A stretch of 28,938 nucleotides of DNA from Spirochaetia bacterium. Lineage in GTDB: Bacteria; Spirochaetota; Spirochaetia; Treponematales; Breznakiellaceae. The notes below the pieces were generated by a model. That model worked only from the letters and a program-made list of their open reading frames with translations, did no database searches and was not told where the DNA came from. Positions 1 to 7,786 of the stretch are shown here, in pieces. The position numbers were made by a program, and so were the translations under genes. The stretch is from NCBI GenBank assembly GCA_026002305.1, contig BOBI01000008.1, positions 1-28,938 on the forward strand, given 5' to 3'. Position 1 is the stretch's first letter; every line of letters starts with the position of its first letter.

Positions 1-238
1 AGATGTTTTTCAAGGGCGTGCTGAAAGACGGCTTGCGGAGCGCAGGGAAAAACTGCATACTGCAAATATTAACAGACGGAGCTACTGGCAAAACCAAACC
101 GCCGCGCTCCGAACCACCTAATAAGCTACCGTTAAAAACGGCAAGTTCCGCTTAGGCAGTACAGTAATCTCTCTTATAAATGGACTTTTCGGCACAGATT
201 ACCCGCCAAACACTAAAATCGAATACCTCAATACAGAA

Positions 239-1018
239 GTGGTAACTAAAAAAAATCGCCGCCGGACAAGCGATATAATGTTGCGGATTAAAGGCACTAT
301 CTACCATCTTGAAGCACAAATCAATTTTGATGCCGACATGATGATTAGGGTTTTTGAATATGGCTACGATACCGCAGTTTTGAAAAAAACGTATGAGGGC
401 AAAGTGCGCACTCTTGAATTTCCGCAAGCGCGGGTTATCTATCTTGAAACCGATGCGAAAACACCGGAGAGCCAAATTTTACGCTTGAAATTTCCGGGTA
501 AACCATGTTATGATTATGAAGTAATCAATTTTGACTTGCTAAAACATACTTTGCTGGAGCTTGAAAAGCAAGGTTTTGCGATTTTGTTACCGTTTTATGT
601 GTTAAAACTGCGTAAACAAGTCAAAAAAGCCAAAAACAGCGAGGAACGAAAAGCACTGTCAAAACCGCTTAAAAGCCTTGTCAGCGACTTGATGGATGCG
701 GTTGACCATTGCAAGGCAAAGGGCAAAATAGATGAGGCAGATGTGCCGCCCTTGATGGACGGTCTGGAACGTCTTTACCATGAATTATTTAGCCGGCATA
801 AAGAATTGGCAGAAGGAGATATTATGTTACAAGAAAAATTAGACACTTATTTGTCAAAAAAACTAGAATATTACGAAGATAAGTTTAGAATTGAAAACTC
901 TATAAAAGTAGCTAAAAAATTGCTTGCCGATGGTATGTCTGCCGCTAAAGTTGCAAAATATACAGAACTCCCCTTAAAAACCATCAAAGCCTTGCAATCA
1001 AAACATAAAGTGGCGTAA
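239..1018 (+). CDS. Rpn-family PD-(D/E)XK nuclease/putative transposase, N-terminally incomplete
   Basis: This resembles the Rpn (recombination-promoting nuclease/putative transposase) family, which are DNA nucleases of the PD-(D/E)XK type. Supporting signs are the family-like TSDIMLRIKGTIYHLEAQ block, a RVFEYGY segment, the ARVIYLET strand and a C-terminal helix ending in a small HTH-like stretch (AAKVAKYTELPLKTIKAL). The GTG at 239 is only a formal start. The same frame is open back to 125 and encodes NGLFGTDYPPNTKIEYLNTE, which is family-like, but there are two TAA codons at 119-124 and no ATG/GTG/TTG between them and 239. A second open frame (3-155) precedes it, so a frameshift or 5' truncation has probably removed the real N-terminus. 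The gene stands alone, without an obvious Shine-Dalgarno site, and is likely a decaying copy. Confidence 0.6.
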   Translation: MVTKKNRRRTSDIMLRIKGTIYHLEAQINFDADMMIRVFEYGYDTAVLKKTYEGKVRTLEFPQARVIYLETDAKTPESQILRLKFPGKPCYDYEVINFDLLKHTLLELEKQGFAILLPFYVLKLRKQVKKAKNSEERKALSKPLKSLVSDLMDAVDHCKAKGKIDEADVPPLMDGLERLYHELFSRHKELAEGDIMLQEKLDTYLSKKLEYYEDKFRIENSIKVAKKLLADGMSAAKVAKYTELPLKTIKALQSKHKVA

Positions 1019-1105
1019 TAATCCCCTAAAACCAGACCGCCACCTTATCAGAGTGCCGCCCATTTATATCGCGTAGCGGCGGTACACTAAAAAAGATTTT
1101 CCTCA

Positions 1106-1138
1106 TTCATAATTTGTTCACAACTCCAATGTAATATA
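1106..1138 (+). promoter_or_regulatory. Tandem 11-bp repeat operator plus -10 (copy A)
   Basis: Two direct 11-mers lie back to back, TTCATAATTTG (1106-1116) and TTCACAACTCC (1117-1127), followed by a -10-like TAATAT beginning at 1132, 26 bp after the start of the first repeat. Matching arrangements occur at 1282, 7726 and 9885. Tandem 11-bp spacing next to the -10 is typical of OmpR/PhoB-type activators, and such a regulator is encoded at 7787. It precedes the micropeptide gene at 1167. Confidence 0.6.
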
Positions 1139-1166
1139 AAAATATAAACATTTAAGGAGTGTTGAA

Positions 1167-1259
1167 ATGGATTTTATATTATCTCATTGGCATTGCATTG
1201 TTCCTGCAGTCTTTATAGTTGCTGCGCTGTTGCTTCAAAACAGAAGAAAAAGAAATTAA
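1167..1259 (+). CDS. 30-residue single-pass membrane micropeptide
   Basis: A very short gene with a good AAGGAG Shine-Dalgarno site (1154-1159) at normal spacing from the ATG. The product is 30 residues: an N-terminal MDFILSHWHC segment with two histidines and a cysteine (H7, H9, C10), one hydrophobic helix (about residues 11-23) and a basic QNRRKRN tail. The positive-inside rule predicts an outside N-terminus with the HxHC group on the periplasmic side. It has its own copy of the tandem-repeat operator at 1106 and sits just ahead of the metal operon. I recognise no family. A role as a small regulator or metal-binding partner of the membrane transporters is inference only. Confidence 0.6.
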   Translation: MDFILSHWHCIVPAVFIVAALLLQNRRKRN

Positions 1260-1281
1260 AAATAAAACAAAATTTATTTTA

Positions 1282-1320
1282 TTCATAATGTATTCACAAC
1301 TTAATGGTAAGTTGAATATA
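1282..1320 (+). promoter_or_regulatory. Tandem 11-bp repeat operator (copy B), promoter of the metal operon
   Basis: The 11-mers TTCATAATGTA (1282-1292) and TTCACAACTTA (1293-1303) match copy A closely. Overlapping the second repeat is a perfect inverted repeat CAACTTA-ATGG-TAAGTTG (1297-1314). A TATA-rich -10 candidate lies at 1315-1322, about 6 bp further downstream than in the other copies. The operon starting at 1368 follows. Confidence 0.55.
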
Positions 1321-1367
1321 GAAAATGTAGGGTGGTTATTTCCTGCACACCTACGAAGGAGTAAAAA

Positions 1368-1787
1368 ATGAGGAAAGTATTTTTTTTAAGCGCGCTTGTT
1401 TTAGTGCTTGGCATCTCGGCAAATGTGTCTGCCGAAACGGTGAAAGTTGGAACGAAAACCGTCATCAATGGTTCGTATTCATTTAAGGCTGAATTCCCCG
1501 AAAAGCCAAAAATGGGTGAGGGTGTTTTGCGCATAACGCTCTGGGACAAAGACGGTAAACAAGTTACCGATCTTGAAATTTTCGGCAGCTATGATATGGC
1601 TTCTATGGCGGGGCAACATTCTATGGCGCCAAAGACTGTTCTCACCAGTCAAAAGGGTTTTTATCTGTTCCCTGTCAATTTTGCCATGCGGGGCAAATGG
1701 CAGGTTGATCTTGTCTTCAAGACGAAAGCAACAGAGAACACTAAATCTAGTAGCCTGTATACCGCTGCAATACAGGTGAGTATCTAA
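1368..1787 (+). CDS. Exported YtkA/FixH-like protein, probable copper-binding periplasmic protein
   Basis: A 139-residue protein with a clear signal peptide (MRKVFF, a hydrophobic core to about residue 19, cleavage near SA-ET around residue 22) and a short all-beta domain. The stretch at about residues 38-120 (SFKAEFPEKPKMGEGVLRIT, then an LWDKDGKQV turn, then GKWQVDLVF) fits the YtkA/FixH-like fold found beside copper exporters. Residues 76-87 (DMASMAGQHSMA) gather M77, M80, H84 and M86, a plausible Cu(I) site. It is the first gene of a six-gene operon that ends in a CopA-type ATPase, and the next gene starts 1 nt after its stop. It has a GGAG Shine-Dalgarno site and the regulator site at 1282. 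The family call is by pattern and the copper role is inferred from motif and context. Confidence 0.6.
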   Translation: MRKVFFLSALVLVLGISANVSAETVKVGTKTVINGSYSFKAEFPEKPKMGEGVLRITLWDKDGKQVTDLEIFGSYDMASMAGQHSMAPKTVLTSQKGFYLFPVNFAMRGKWQVDLVFKTKATENTKSSSLYTAAIQVSI

Positions 1788-1788
1788 A

Positions 1789-2772
1789 ATGAAATATACA
1801 CTTGTTGGGTTTATTGCGTTGACGGCTATCAGTATGTTCGCAGCGCAAAATATATTTGCAGAGGGCAGTTTGTTTTACATTGAAGCGCAGGCTGTCGCCG
1901 GTTACTCATCAGAAGAAAACAATGCAATCTTTCGTTCCGGCGGGAAGCACGACATTATGCAGAAAAACTCCGTCGGTTTCGACCTTATCAAGAAGTTTGC
2001 GGGAGAAACCGGGGACGTGGGAAGCATAGGCGTACAATTCCGCCTGGCCTACGATGCGGATATGAAGAAAGTAGAGCCGCAATTGTTCAATGCTTATGTA
2101 AAAGGCAAAACAAAGATTGGGGATTTTTGGATAGGGCATGACCGCATAGCATTTGGGCTTGCTTCTTACTGGGATACACACGGCGACTTGCTGCAGCCCC
2201 TGCCGATGTACGGTTTTGGAATGGACAGAGATTGGGGCGGCGGATTTTCAAAAGATTTCGCAAAAGCTGATTTAAAACTCTCTCTTACAACCGGCACCGG
2301 CATGGGGTTTGAGATAGAGAAAAACTTTTTAGGAAGCGCCCGCGGCTCATTTGGTGTACTCTCGTTTGACAATTACAACATTGGTCTTTCATTTATGGGC
2401 GGTAAAATTCCCGATACTATGGGTTATGAGATCATGGAAATGCGTAAAACAGTTTTAATAGGCGGTGTTGATGTTTCCTTTAACTATAACAACATCGAGC
2501 AAAAAGCTGAGTTCAACTATGGTGTAAAAGATGACAAGCAGGCACTTGCCGCATTTTACCGAATAGGCTTTAACTTCTTAGATGAAAACCGTTTAAAATT
2601 GGAAGCGCAATACGCTTACACGGATAAAGAAAATATACAGAATCACACACCGTCAGGCGGAGTAACATTTCGCCTAACACAAGATTTGACACTGCGAACC
2701 ATGTATGAATGGAACAGCGCATCAGATGAACATAGGGTTGCTATTCAACTTTATGCATATTTTGGGCTTTAG
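1789..2772 (+). CDS. Outer-membrane beta-barrel protein
   Basis: A 327-residue exported protein with a signal peptide (about residues 1-24, ending at a FAEG-type cleavage site). The mature part is made of alternating amphipathic strands separated by charged turns (for example LFNAYVKGKTKIGDFWIG, IGVQFRLAYDAD, IGLSFMGGKI, LRTMYEWNSAS), and the protein ends in the aromatic pattern AIQLYAYFGL typical of outer-membrane barrels. I cannot name the family. It sits between the YtkA-like protein and the FMN-binding-like protein with 1-nt and 27-nt gaps. It is therefore probably co-translated and could be the outer-membrane route for the ion or cofactor handled by the ABC/P-type transporters (inference). 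Confidence 0.6.
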   Translation: MKYTLVGFIALTAISMFAAQNIFAEGSLFYIEAQAVAGYSSEENNAIFRSGGKHDIMQKNSVGFDLIKKFAGETGDVGSIGVQFRLAYDADMKKVEPQLFNAYVKGKTKIGDFWIGHDRIAFGLASYWDTHGDLLQPLPMYGFGMDRDWGGGFSKDFAKADLKLSLTTGTGMGFEIEKNFLGSARGSFGVLSFDNYNIGLSFMGGKIPDTMGYEIMEMRKTVLIGGVDVSFNYNNIEQKAEFNYGVKDDKQALAAFYRIGFNFLDENRLKLEAQYAYTDKENIQNHTPSGGVTFRLTQDLTLRTMYEWNSASDEHRVAIQLYAYFGL

Positions 2773-2799
2773 AAAAATATAATCGAGAGGAGAAATGAA

Positions 2800-3414
2800 A
2801 TGAAAAAGTTTTTATTACCGTTAATTCTGGTACTAGGATTTACAGGCAGGGCTTTTGGTGCGGTAGGTTGCGACCTAAATGATCCTGATCGTGATGTTAA
2901 GCGTCTGTTTCCGCAAAGCACCAGTTACAAAACTGCGTATTTGTCAGTTGATAAATTGGGCGGACAGCCGCTATTACAAGAAATTGAAACCCGCCTTGGC
3001 GATAAGTTTACGGGGCTGTATGAAACGATTGATGTTCCCTACACGGTGTACACTATCTACAAAGGCGATACCGTTATTGGCTATATTCACGGTATAAACC
3101 AAAAAGGTCAATACGGCGGATTGCAAGTTTTTCTGTCTTACGATGCACAGGGGACAATAGCAGGTTTTTACTACCAAAAGATGACAAACCGAAAAGCGGC
3201 GGAATTACGCTCTCTTGACTTTGCTAAGCAGTTTTCAGGATTAACACTTGCGGATTTTCAAAGCTACAATCCGCAAACGGCAAGCGGAGGAAGTGCCAAA
3301 GTTAGTGCCATAAAAAATCCCTCCCCCGATGAACCAACGGATTTTAACGCCACACTGCGGGCAGTTAAAAAGAATTTAATTTTGACAGACATTTTTGTCT
3401 TCAATAAAAAATAA
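2800..3414 (+). CDS. Exported FMN-binding-domain-like protein, possible lipoprotein
   Basis: A 204-residue protein with a hydrophobic signal sequence. Cysteine C24 follows AVG, which would satisfy the relaxed lipobox of spirochaetes, so the mature protein may be lipid-anchored. The middle (about residues 85-150: GYIHGINQKGQYGGLQVFLS, then DAQGTIAGFYYQKMTNRKA, then FAKQFSGLTLADF) resembles FMN-binding domains of the NosR/RnfG type. A candidate flavin-attachment Thr lies in DFNATLRAVKKN near the C-terminus, but the usual SGAT motif is not present. The gene lies 15 nt ahead of the permease. An electron-transfer or reductase role at the membrane, perhaps keeping the metal in the transportable redox state, is inference. 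Confidence 0.5.
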   Translation: MKKFLLPLILVLGFTGRAFGAVGCDLNDPDRDVKRLFPQSTSYKTAYLSVDKLGGQPLLQEIETRLGDKFTGLYETIDVPYTVYTIYKGDTVIGYIHGINQKGQYGGLQVFLSYDAQGTIAGFYYQKMTNRKAAELRSLDFAKQFSGLTLADFQSYNPQTASGGSAKVSAIKNPSPDEPTDFNATLRAVKKNLILTDIFVFNKK

Positions 3415-3429
3415 ATATAGGAATGATAA

Positions 3430-4617
3430 ATGAGTTTAAATGTATTTCAAGTTTCGTACAAAAATTTATTGCGTAGAAAACTGCGCACGGTGTTCACGCT
3501 TGTCGGTATTATGCTTTCGACATGGGTATTAGTAACCTTGCTAGGATTTAACAAGGGCTATGAACAATCGCTCAATAACAGCATTGAAGGTATGGGCTTT
3601 CAAATAGTCCTTACCGCTAAAGGCTGTCCTTATGAAGCGGCAACACTAATGCTACAAGGCGGATCAGGCTTGCGGTATATGCCGCAAAACATAGTTGATA
3701 GTGTCGCTTCATCGCCTGAAGTTGCAGCATCTACAGCGCAGCTTATGCACGCCGAGTTTGACCCTGACAAAGGCGACAACGGCGGCACAACAGTTTATCT
3801 CGGCGTTGACCCTGCGACATTTCCGGCGATGAAGTCCTACCTTGAATTTAAACAAGGCGCTTGGTTTTCTGACATTAACGCTCGTGAAATTGTTATTGGT
3901 TATGAAGCGGCAGAATTGGAACAGCGCGAGGTGGGCGACTTTATGATATTGCCCGGAAGCGATGAAGATTTTCGCGTAGTGGGAGTGCTTGCCCGCAGCG
4001 GCACACAAGATGACGGTATGGTATTTTTACCTTTACACACGGCACAAACCACCTTTCAAAAAGAAGGATTGCTGACTATGCTCGGTATAAGACTGGAAAG
4101 CGGTGTTGACCAAACCGCTTTTGAAGAAACGCTATATACATTACATGATGTACAAGTTGTATCAATGGCACAAGTAAAAAATACGATCATGGATTTGGTA
4201 GGCAGCGCAAAAGTTATTGTTATGGCAGTAGCGATGATTGCATTTTTAATCGCCATGTTCGGCGTATTAAATACAGTGCTTATGTCAGTCTTTGAAAGGT
4301 ATCAAGAAATCGGAATTTTCAAAAGCATGGGTGCGCTGCCTAAAGACATTTTTAAAATGATCCTAATCGAAACAACATTACTATGTTCGTTAGGCGGTAT
4401 TTTAGGGATAGCCCTGAGTTTCGGTTTTTCAGGAGTGAGTGCTATGGCTATCAGATATTTTCTACCCTTTGTTCCAGATGGCAGCCTAATCGCTATAGAC
4501 TGGAAAACAGTAGTCTTCGCTTTTGTTTCGATCACTTTAGTAGGCATTATCGGCGGTGTATACCCTGCAGGACGTGCGGCAAGAGTGCGCCCCTTAGACA
4601 GCATAAGGAGTGAGTAA
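3430..4617 (+). CDS. ABC transporter permease, MacB/FtsX-type
   Basis: A 395-residue membrane protein with the MacB/FtsX layout: TM1 at about residues 17-40 (after RRKLRTVFTLVG), a long extracytoplasmic MacB-PCD-like domain (about 41-255), then three C-terminal TM segments (about 260-287, 309-335 and 359-382) and the RPLDSIRSE tail. The sequence FKSMGALPKDIFKMILIET after TM2 is the standard coupling-helix region. It contains an unusual Cys-containing motif near residue 66 (TAKGCPYEAATLMLQGG). The ATPase gene starts 2 nt after its stop. Such transporters are usually mechanotransmission pumps acting on periplasmic substrates or lipoproteins. The neighbouring CopA and YtkA-like genes suggest a metal-stress role. 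Confidence 0.8.
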   Translation: MSLNVFQVSYKNLLRRKLRTVFTLVGIMLSTWVLVTLLGFNKGYEQSLNNSIEGMGFQIVLTAKGCPYEAATLMLQGGSGLRYMPQNIVDSVASSPEVAASTAQLMHAEFDPDKGDNGGTTVYLGVDPATFPAMKSYLEFKQGAWFSDINAREIVIGYEAAELEQREVGDFMILPGSDEDFRVVGVLARSGTQDDGMVFLPLHTAQTTFQKEGLLTMLGIRLESGVDQTAFEETLYTLHDVQVVSMAQVKNTIMDLVGSAKVIVMAVAMIAFLIAMFGVLNTVLMSVFERYQEIGIFKSMGALPKDIFKMILIETTLLCSLGGILGIALSFGFSGVSAMAIRYFLPFVPDGSLIAIDWKTVVFAFVSITLVGIIGGVYPAGRAARVRPLDSIRSE

Positions 4618-4618
4618 A

Positions 4619-5314
4619 ATGTCAACAAACAATCTTATTGAAGCCAAAGAGCTTACAAGAATTTATACACGAGGCAGTGAAAAAGTTGCCGCATTAAACA
4701 AAGCAAGTTTTGATATACCGGAAGGCAGTATTGTTTCAGTGATTGGGCAATCAGGCTCTGGAAAAACGACACTTGTAAATGTATTAGGATGTCTTGATAA
4801 TCCGACTTCAGGCGAGCTTAAAATAGACGGAAATGAGATTTTCCGGGCGGGGCTTGAACTTTCAGAAACAAAACTCACGGTAATACGGCGAAAATTTTTT
4901 GGTTATGTTTTTCAAAAGTTTTTTCTTATACCAACATTAACAGTAAAGGAAAACATTTTACTCCCGGGCGTGTTTCAATCATCACTAAAAGCAAACGAAG
5001 CAAACCTTGATAATATCATGGACATGCTCGGCATTGCAAAACGCAAAGACCACTTGCCCTCACAATTATCCGGCGGTGAGATGCAGCGTGTCGCAATTGC
5101 CCGCGCTCTTATCAACAAGCCGAAAATTCTTATTGCCGATGAGCCTACAGGTAATCTTGACAGCAAGCATTCTGACGAAATTAAAGAACTAATTGTTCAC
5201 TTGAACAAGACAAACGGCATAACGATTATTTTGGTTACGCATAATCCTGATTTTGCAAAGATTGGCAATATAACCATTGAGCTAACAGACGGCTGTGTAA
5301 AGAAAGCGGCTTAA
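4619..5314 (+). CDS. ABC transporter ATP-binding protein, MacB/LolD-type
   Basis: A complete 231-residue ATPase subunit with Walker A GQSGSGKT (about residue 42), Q-loop QKFF, signature [15 protein letters not shown], Walker [13 protein letters not shown] and the switch histidine in VTHNPDF. It powers the permease just upstream. I chose the ATG at 4619 because AAGGAG (4605-4610) lies 8 nt before it. An in-frame GTG at 4610 would overlap that Shine-Dalgarno sequence and is unlikely. The Shine-Dalgarno site lies inside the last codons of the permease, so the two are translationally coupled. The sequence is of the LolD/MacB exporter class, not an importer class. Confidence 0.88.
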   Translation: MSTNNLIEAKELTRIYTRGSEKVAALNKASFDIPEGSIVSVIGQSGSGKTTLVNVLGCLDNPTSGELKIDGNEIFRAGLELSETKLTVIRRKFFGYVFQKFFLIPTLTVKENILLPGVFQSSLKANEANLDNIMDMLGIAKRKDHLPSQLSGGEMQRVAIARALINKPKILIADEPTGNLDSKHSDEIKELIVHLNKTNGITIILVTHNPDFAKIGNITIELTDGCVKKAA

Positions 5315-5338
5315 CAAAAAGAAGGTTAGGAGGTTACT

Positions 5339-7576
5339 ATGCAGACACATACACTGGCAATCGGCGGCATGACCTGCGCAGCGTGCGCGGGACGGGTGGA
5401 AAGGGCCGTTAAAAAACTGCAAGGCGTGATACAGGCAAGCGTCAATTTTGCGACAGAAAAACTATTTATCGAATTTGATGGCGAAGCGTTAAAAATCGCT
5501 GACATCAGAGATACGGTAGTCAAGACAGGCTATTCGGTTATAGACAAGGTAAAGGCGGCAGATGAAGACCGAGAGCGGAAACAAAAAGAAATCCGCACGA
5601 TGTGGATTAAGTTTATAGTGGCGGCGGTTTTTTCCCTACCGCTCCTCTATATTGCTATGGTGCCGATGATTAGCATTGTGCGCTTGCCGTTTCCGGCAGG
5701 GCTTGATCCCATGCAGTATTCACTTATTTACGCGCTCCTTGAACTTCTGCTTGTCATTCCGGTAATTGCCGTGGGCTACCGTTTCTACGCAGTCGGCTTT
5801 AAGGCGCTCATCGCGCGAAGCCCGAACATGGACAGCCTTATTGCAATAGGCACAACGGCGGCGGTTGTTTACAGTATTTATAACACGGTGCAAATAGCGG
5901 GCGGGAATTTCGGCGCAGTGAACTCTCTGTATTTTGAAACCGCCGGGGTAATCATCACCCTAATTATGCTGGGAAAAACCCTAGAGGCTGTTTCAAAAGG
6001 CCGCACCAGCGATGCGATAAAAAAACTCATGGGATTAGCCCCCAAGACCGCAATCGTTATAATCAACGGCGTTGAAAAAGAAATTCCCATCGAGGAAGTC
6101 AAAATCGGCGATATTATCGTGGTGCGCCCCGGCTCAAAAATTCCGGTTGACGGCGTTGTTGTCGAAGGCCACACTTCAATAGATGAATCGATGCTTACCG
6201 GGGAAAGTATGCCTATCGACAAAAAAGCGGGCGACACGATTTTTGCCGCGACAATCAACACCACCGGCAGCATCAAATTCAAAGCAGAAAAAATCGGCGC
6301 GGACACCGCCCTAGCCCAAATCATCAAACTGGTTGAGGACGCACAGGGAAGCAAGGCGCCGATAGCGCAAATGGCTGATATTGTTTCCGGCTACTTTGTT
6401 CCGGTGGTGTGCATTATCGCCCTCGTCTCCGGGGTTTTATGGTATGTCGGCACCGGCGATATTTCCTTTGCACTGACTATTTTTATAGCCGTTCTCGTTA
6501 TTGCGTGCCCCTGCGCCCTCGGGCTTGCCACGCCTACGGCTATCATGGTCGGTACCGGCAAAGGCGCTGAAAACGGTATTTTGATAAAAGGCGGTGAAGC
6601 TCTGGAAACCGCGCACAGAATACAGACAATCGTTTTTGACAAAACCGGCACCATCACCGAGGGCAAGCCGAAAGTGACGGACGTGCTGACCACGGGCGGC
6701 ATTGAAAACACACGTCTCTTGCAGCTTACCGCATCTGCGGAAAAATCAAGCGAACACCCGCTCGGACAGGCGATTGCGCAAGGGGCGGAAGAAAAAGGGC
6801 TTGAATTGCTTGCGGTTAGGGATTTTGAATCTATCACCGGGCGCGGCATCGAAGCCGTCATTTCCGGCGACAAAATACTTGCCGGAAATAAAAAGCTGAT
6901 GAATGAGCGTAATATAGCCCTTGACACGCTCGCAGACGAATCAGACCGCCTCGCGGGTGAAGGCAAAACGCCGATGTATGTTGCGTTAAACGGCAGCCTT
7001 GCCGGAATTGTGGCGGTTGCCGACACGGTGAAAGCGTCGAGCAGAGGCGCAATAGACAAACTGCACCGCATGGGTATTGAAGTTGCCATGATTACCGGAG
7101 ACAACAAAAAAACCGCCGACGCCATCGCAAAACAGGTTGGTATCGACCGCGTTTTATCAGAGGTGCTGCCGCAGGATAAATCAAGCGAAGTGAAAAAACT
7201 ACAAGACGAAGGGCGCAAAGTGGCGATGGTTGGCGACGGTATCAACGACGCGCCCGCGCTCGTTCAAGCGGACATCGGCATTGCCATCGGTAGCGGTACC
7301 GATGTGGCGATGGAAAGCGCGGACATTGTTTTAATGCGCTCGGATTTAATGGACGTGCCGACAGCCATTAAATTGAGCAAGTCCACCATCCGCAACATCA
7401 AGCAAAATCTCTTTTGGGCATTTGGCTACAATGTTGTCGGTATACCGATTGCTGCGGGTGTGCTTTACCTCTTCGGAGGCCCGCTTTTGAACCCGATTTT
7501 TGCCGCTGCCGCGATGAGCCTCTCGTCGGTGTCGGTACTTACCAACGCTTTACGCCTTAAAGGATTTAAGGCGTAA
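5339..7576 (+). CDS. copA: Cu(I)-translocating P1B-type ATPase
   Basis: A 745-residue heavy-metal pump that exports Cu(I) from the cytoplasm using ATP. Visible in order are one N-terminal HMA domain with GMTCAAC (10-16), eight predicted TM segments, the TGES actuator motif, the transmembrane CPC metal site (390-392), the phosphorylated Asp in DKTGT (D434), the HP locus (SSEHPLG) and the GDGIND hinge near residue 632. YN in TM7 and MSLSSVSVLTNALRL in TM8 are typical of the Cu(I) subclass rather than Zn/Cd. AGGAGG (5328-5333) precedes the ATG. It is the last intact gene of the operon and is followed at once by a ruined copZ. Its codon usage looks GC-richer than that of the neighbours, which may point to separate acquisition. 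Confidence 0.93.
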   Translation: MQTHTLAIGGMTCAACAGRVERAVKKLQGVIQASVNFATEKLFIEFDGEALKIADIRDTVVKTGYSVIDKVKAADEDRERKQKEIRTMWIKFIVAAVFSLPLLYIAMVPMISIVRLPFPAGLDPMQYSLIYALLELLLVIPVIAVGYRFYAVGFKALIARSPNMDSLIAIGTTAAVVYSIYNTVQIAGGNFGAVNSLYFETAGVIITLIMLGKTLEAVSKGRTSDAIKKLMGLAPKTAIVIINGVEKEIPIEEVKIGDIIVVRPGSKIPVDGVVVEGHTSIDESMLTGESMPIDKKAGDTIFAATINTTGSIKFKAEKIGADTALAQIIKLVEDAQGSKAPIAQMADIVSGYFVPVVCIIALVSGVLWYVGTGDISFALTIFIAVLVIACPCALGLATPTAIMVGTGKGAENGILIKGGEALETAHRIQTIVFDKTGTITEGKPKVTDVLTTGGIENTRLLQLTASAEKSSEHPLGQAIAQGAEEKGLELLAVRDFESITGRGIEAVISGDKILAGNKKLMNERNIALDTLADESDRLAGEGKTPMYVALNGSLAGIVAVADTVKASSRGAIDKLHRMGIEVAMITGDNKKTADAIAKQVGIDRVLSEVLPQDKSSEVKKLQDEGRKVAMVGDGINDAPALVQADIGIAIGSGTDVAMESADIVLMRSDLMDVPTAIKLSKSTIRNIKQNLFWAFGYNVVGIPIAAGVLYLFGGPLLNPIFAAAAMSLSSVSVLTNALRLKGFKA

Positions 7577-7605
7577 CATACTATTTTTTTGTGAAGGAGC
7601 AAACA

Positions 7606-7738
7606 ATGGAAAAACTGACCTAAAAGTAGAGGGAATGTCCTGCTAACACTGCGTAAAAGCCATCACCATGCAACGGAAGCCTTGGGCGGTGTAAAACACG
7701 TCAAGGTTGATCTCAAAGGCGTTGGTTCATACTTTTGA
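7606..7738 (+). pseudogene. Degraded copZ-type copper chaperone (HMA domain)
   Basis: AAGGAG (7594-7599) precedes an ATG and MEKLT. After a one-base shift the sequence reads LKVEGMSC, then TAA, then HCVKAIT. A second shift then gives ATEALGGVKHVKVDLKG. Joined together this is the first half of a CopZ-like metal chaperone. The TAA falls inside the metal motif, between its two cysteines, where CAA (Gln, giving GMSCQHC) would be one C-to-T change away. The reading ends near residue 42 against the usual 65-70 of the family, and the C-terminal part is replaced by the promoter of the response regulator. The gene is dead by several independent lesions, unless the sequence has errors. Confidence 0.75.
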
Positions 7739-7757
7739 CACAATTCCGGTATATACT
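7726..7757 (+). promoter_or_regulatory. Tandem 11-bp repeat operator (copy D) and -10 of the regulator gene
   Basis: TTCATACTTTT (7726-7736) and GACACAATTCC (7737-7747) match copy A at about 17 of 22 positions, and TATACT (7752-7757) starts 26 bp after the first repeat, exactly as in copies A and C. It lies just upstream of the response regulator, implying autoregulation. A TTGACA at 7735-7740 is only 11 bp from the -10 and so does not look like a normal -35. Confidence 0.5.
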
Positions 7758-7786
7758 AGCGGCAGTGAACCGAAAGGAGAACAAAT

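Noticed and set aside
4610..4618. GTG 4610 as start of the ABC ATPase
   Set aside because: The only Shine-Dalgarno sequence (4605-4610) would overlap this start, while it is ideally spaced for ATG 4619.
6391..7245. Long open frame on the minus strand opposite copA (284 codons)
   Set aside because: It is antisense to conserved CopA motifs, rich in Ser/Pro/Ala as expected of a GC-rich shadow frame, and has no Shine-Dalgarno site.
7606..7738. Stop codon in the copZ metal motif as selenocysteine
   Set aside because: The codon is TAA, not TGA, it lies between the cysteines, and there are two additional frameshifts. Decay explains it better.
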